Positions 14,863 through 15,782 of a stretch of DNA of 15,782 bases are shown here, piece by piece. A program made the position numbers and the translations under genes. Source of the DNA: Desulfobacula sp. (GTDB lineage Bacteria; Desulfobacterota; Desulfobacteria; Desulfobacterales; Desulfobacteraceae). Numbering within the stretch: position 1 is the first letter of the stretch; each line of letters begins with the position of its first letter. A model generated the notes under the pieces. The model was not told where the DNA came from, ran no database searches, and was given only the letters and a program-made list of their open reading frames with translations. The stretch lies in the NCBI GenBank assembly GCA_027858355.1, contig JAQICW010000655.1, forward strand, positions 1 through 15,782, read 5' to 3'.

Positions 14863-15501
14863 GCTATGACTCCTTTTCCGGGAAAGACGAAAACCTGTGC
14901 TAATTAACCGTGGATCTAAAATGCAATATCAGATTTAAAACTGGAACTCAAACAAATTCGATTTGATTGATCATGAAATGGATGGAAACGCATGCAGATA
15001 GGAAAACTCTTTGTTGTGTTGAGATGGTGCTGGTTTCGGGTTTGAAGTAGGTGAGAAAGTATTTGGGTTTTAGAAGAGTGAGCTCTGATGGTGTATTCTA
15101 TGGGAGATAGCACTGCTCTTTTATTAATATTATTTTACTATCTATGGTTGAATACCATTGCTATTGCCGGTTCAAACACCCATCATGGTCGAGCATTAAT
15201 TTACTGGCCCATCCATATTATTTGGGACCCTTTCTGATTCCAGCTCTGGAAATTGCTATCTGAAACATTATCATGGTTGACCTTCCAATCGACCCATAAG
15301 TATGGCCAGATCCACCCATAGCATTGAGCCCACTTAGCCGTATATGTCATTCTATTATAGGGGTACCTACCCTATTGGTAAGGGTTTCCAGCTCTCCGCC
15401 ACTGGCATCCTAACCCAGAAGGGTGCGAATAGTCAGACCACAGCAACACCATCAATCTTTGCCCCGTCCCCCCCCCTCAGTCAATCAAAGGAGACAACAT
15501 C
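14863..15501. other. Gene-poor stretch and leader of the zinc-ribbon gene
   Basis: No convincing gene is seen on either strand in these 639 bases. Several small inverted repeats stand out: CAAAT-TCG-ATTTG (14953-14965), ATGGT/ACCAT (15144-15158) and TTCCAG-CT-CTGGAA (15238-15251). The last 150 bases form the presumed leader of the zinc-ribbon gene, with competing hairpins and a run of nine C (15468-15476). Confidence 0.5.
15369..15424 (+). promoter_or_regulatory. Leader with mutually exclusive hairpins
   Basis: ACCCT (15369-15373) can pair with AGGGT (15381-15385). Alternatively GGGTT (15382-15386) can pair with AACCC (15412-15416), enclosing a CCAG/CTGG stem (15388-15391, 15402-15405). A third option pairs ACCC (15413-15416) with GGGT (15421-15424) around AGAA. 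These cannot all form at once. I do not recognise a named riboswitch class. Confidence 0.3.
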
Positions 15502-15782
15502 ATGAACCAAAAGAGCATTTTAATCCGTACAGCCATATCCAAAGGCTGGTTCCCAATTACTGACAACACGAAAACCTTTGTCCAGGTCCCATGCCCGTCC
15601 TGCCAGCGACAAATGATGGTTTTTCAAAAATCCCGTTTATCAAAGAATAAGATTTTCAGATGTGCCTGTGGATACCGTCTGGTTGTAGCAGAAAAAGAAT
15701 ATGAAGCCATAACAGGAAGATGCTTTATTTGCGGTAAAGGTAAAAAGGATTGTTGCGCCAGGGATCACCGTTTTATCGGAAT
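15502..15782 (+). CDS. Zinc-ribbon protein, partial at right edge
   Basis: The ATG at 15502 has AAAGGAG about 8 bases upstream, and the frame stays open to the end of the window (93 complete codons). Two Cys groups can be seen. The first is C31-x2-C34 (CPSC) with C54-x-C56 (CACG), a likely four-Cys zinc ribbon. The second is C74-x2-C77 (CFIC) with C84-C85. The first 30 residues (ISKGWFPITDN) are not a signal peptide. The protein looks cytoplasmic, perhaps binding nucleic acid or a protein partner, but I cannot name the family without the rest. Zinc binding is inferred from Cys spacing alone. Confidence 0.75.
   Translation, partial: MNQKSILIRTAISKGWFPITDNTKTFVQVPCPSCQRQMMVFQKSRLSKNKIFRCACGYRLVVAEKEYEAITGRCFICGKGKKDCCARDHRFIG

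Noticed and set aside
14916..15113. 65-aa - strand frame
   Set aside because: Low-complexity Ser/His/Ile composition and no start signal; likely chance in gene-free DNA.

Overview
The window reads as a bacterial genomic island of roughly 40-45% G+C (judged by eye). It has Shine-Dalgarno-led, often translationally coupled genes, and A+T-rich, degraded-looking DNA between gene blocks. The gene content suggests a Gram-negative environmental bacterium. The style of the small proteins and of the zinc-ribbon protein at the right edge makes me think of Desulfobacterota, but that is an impression and not a demonstrated assignment. There are no tRNA or rRNA genes, CRISPR arrays or intact insertion sequences.

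Left part (1-1492). The end of an unrecognised A+T-rich gene is followed by a short degraded stretch and then a DNase I-like endonuclease/exonuclease/phosphatase-fold gene. That gene has most of the catalytic residues but stops before the final conserved Ser-Asp-His motif.

Centre (1493-10975). The main content is a 9.5-kb, tightly packed, three-gene operon on the + strand: a SNF2-type helicase (960 aa), an unusually long beta-class DNA methyltransferase with a roughly 500-residue N-terminal extension (1105 aa), and a type III Res-like helicase/nuclease (1087 aa). The second gene starts 19 bases after the first and has its own ribosome binding site. The third overlaps the second by one base (TAATG). 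I read this as a type III-like restriction-modification or anti-phage defence system with an added SNF2 motor. The Mod-like protein would mark self DNA, the Res-like protein would translocate and cut, and the SNF2 protein would remodel DNA or displace bound protein. The C-terminal nuclease motif of the third protein has His where Lys is usual.

Right-centre (11231-13087, - strand). A two-gene module of unknown function (379 aa and 113 aa, joined by an ATGA overlap) is followed by a broken reading frame and a 59-aa gene. The module converges on the restriction operon. It looks like a conserved unnamed gene pair and is the best candidate here for an undescribed system.

Right part (13088-15782). 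A GNAT acetyltransferase and a four-helix membrane protein lie on the - strand, separated by stretches without genes but with several inverted repeats. At the right edge a + strand zinc-ribbon protein begins. It is preceded by a leader that could fold into competing hairpins, and it runs off the window.
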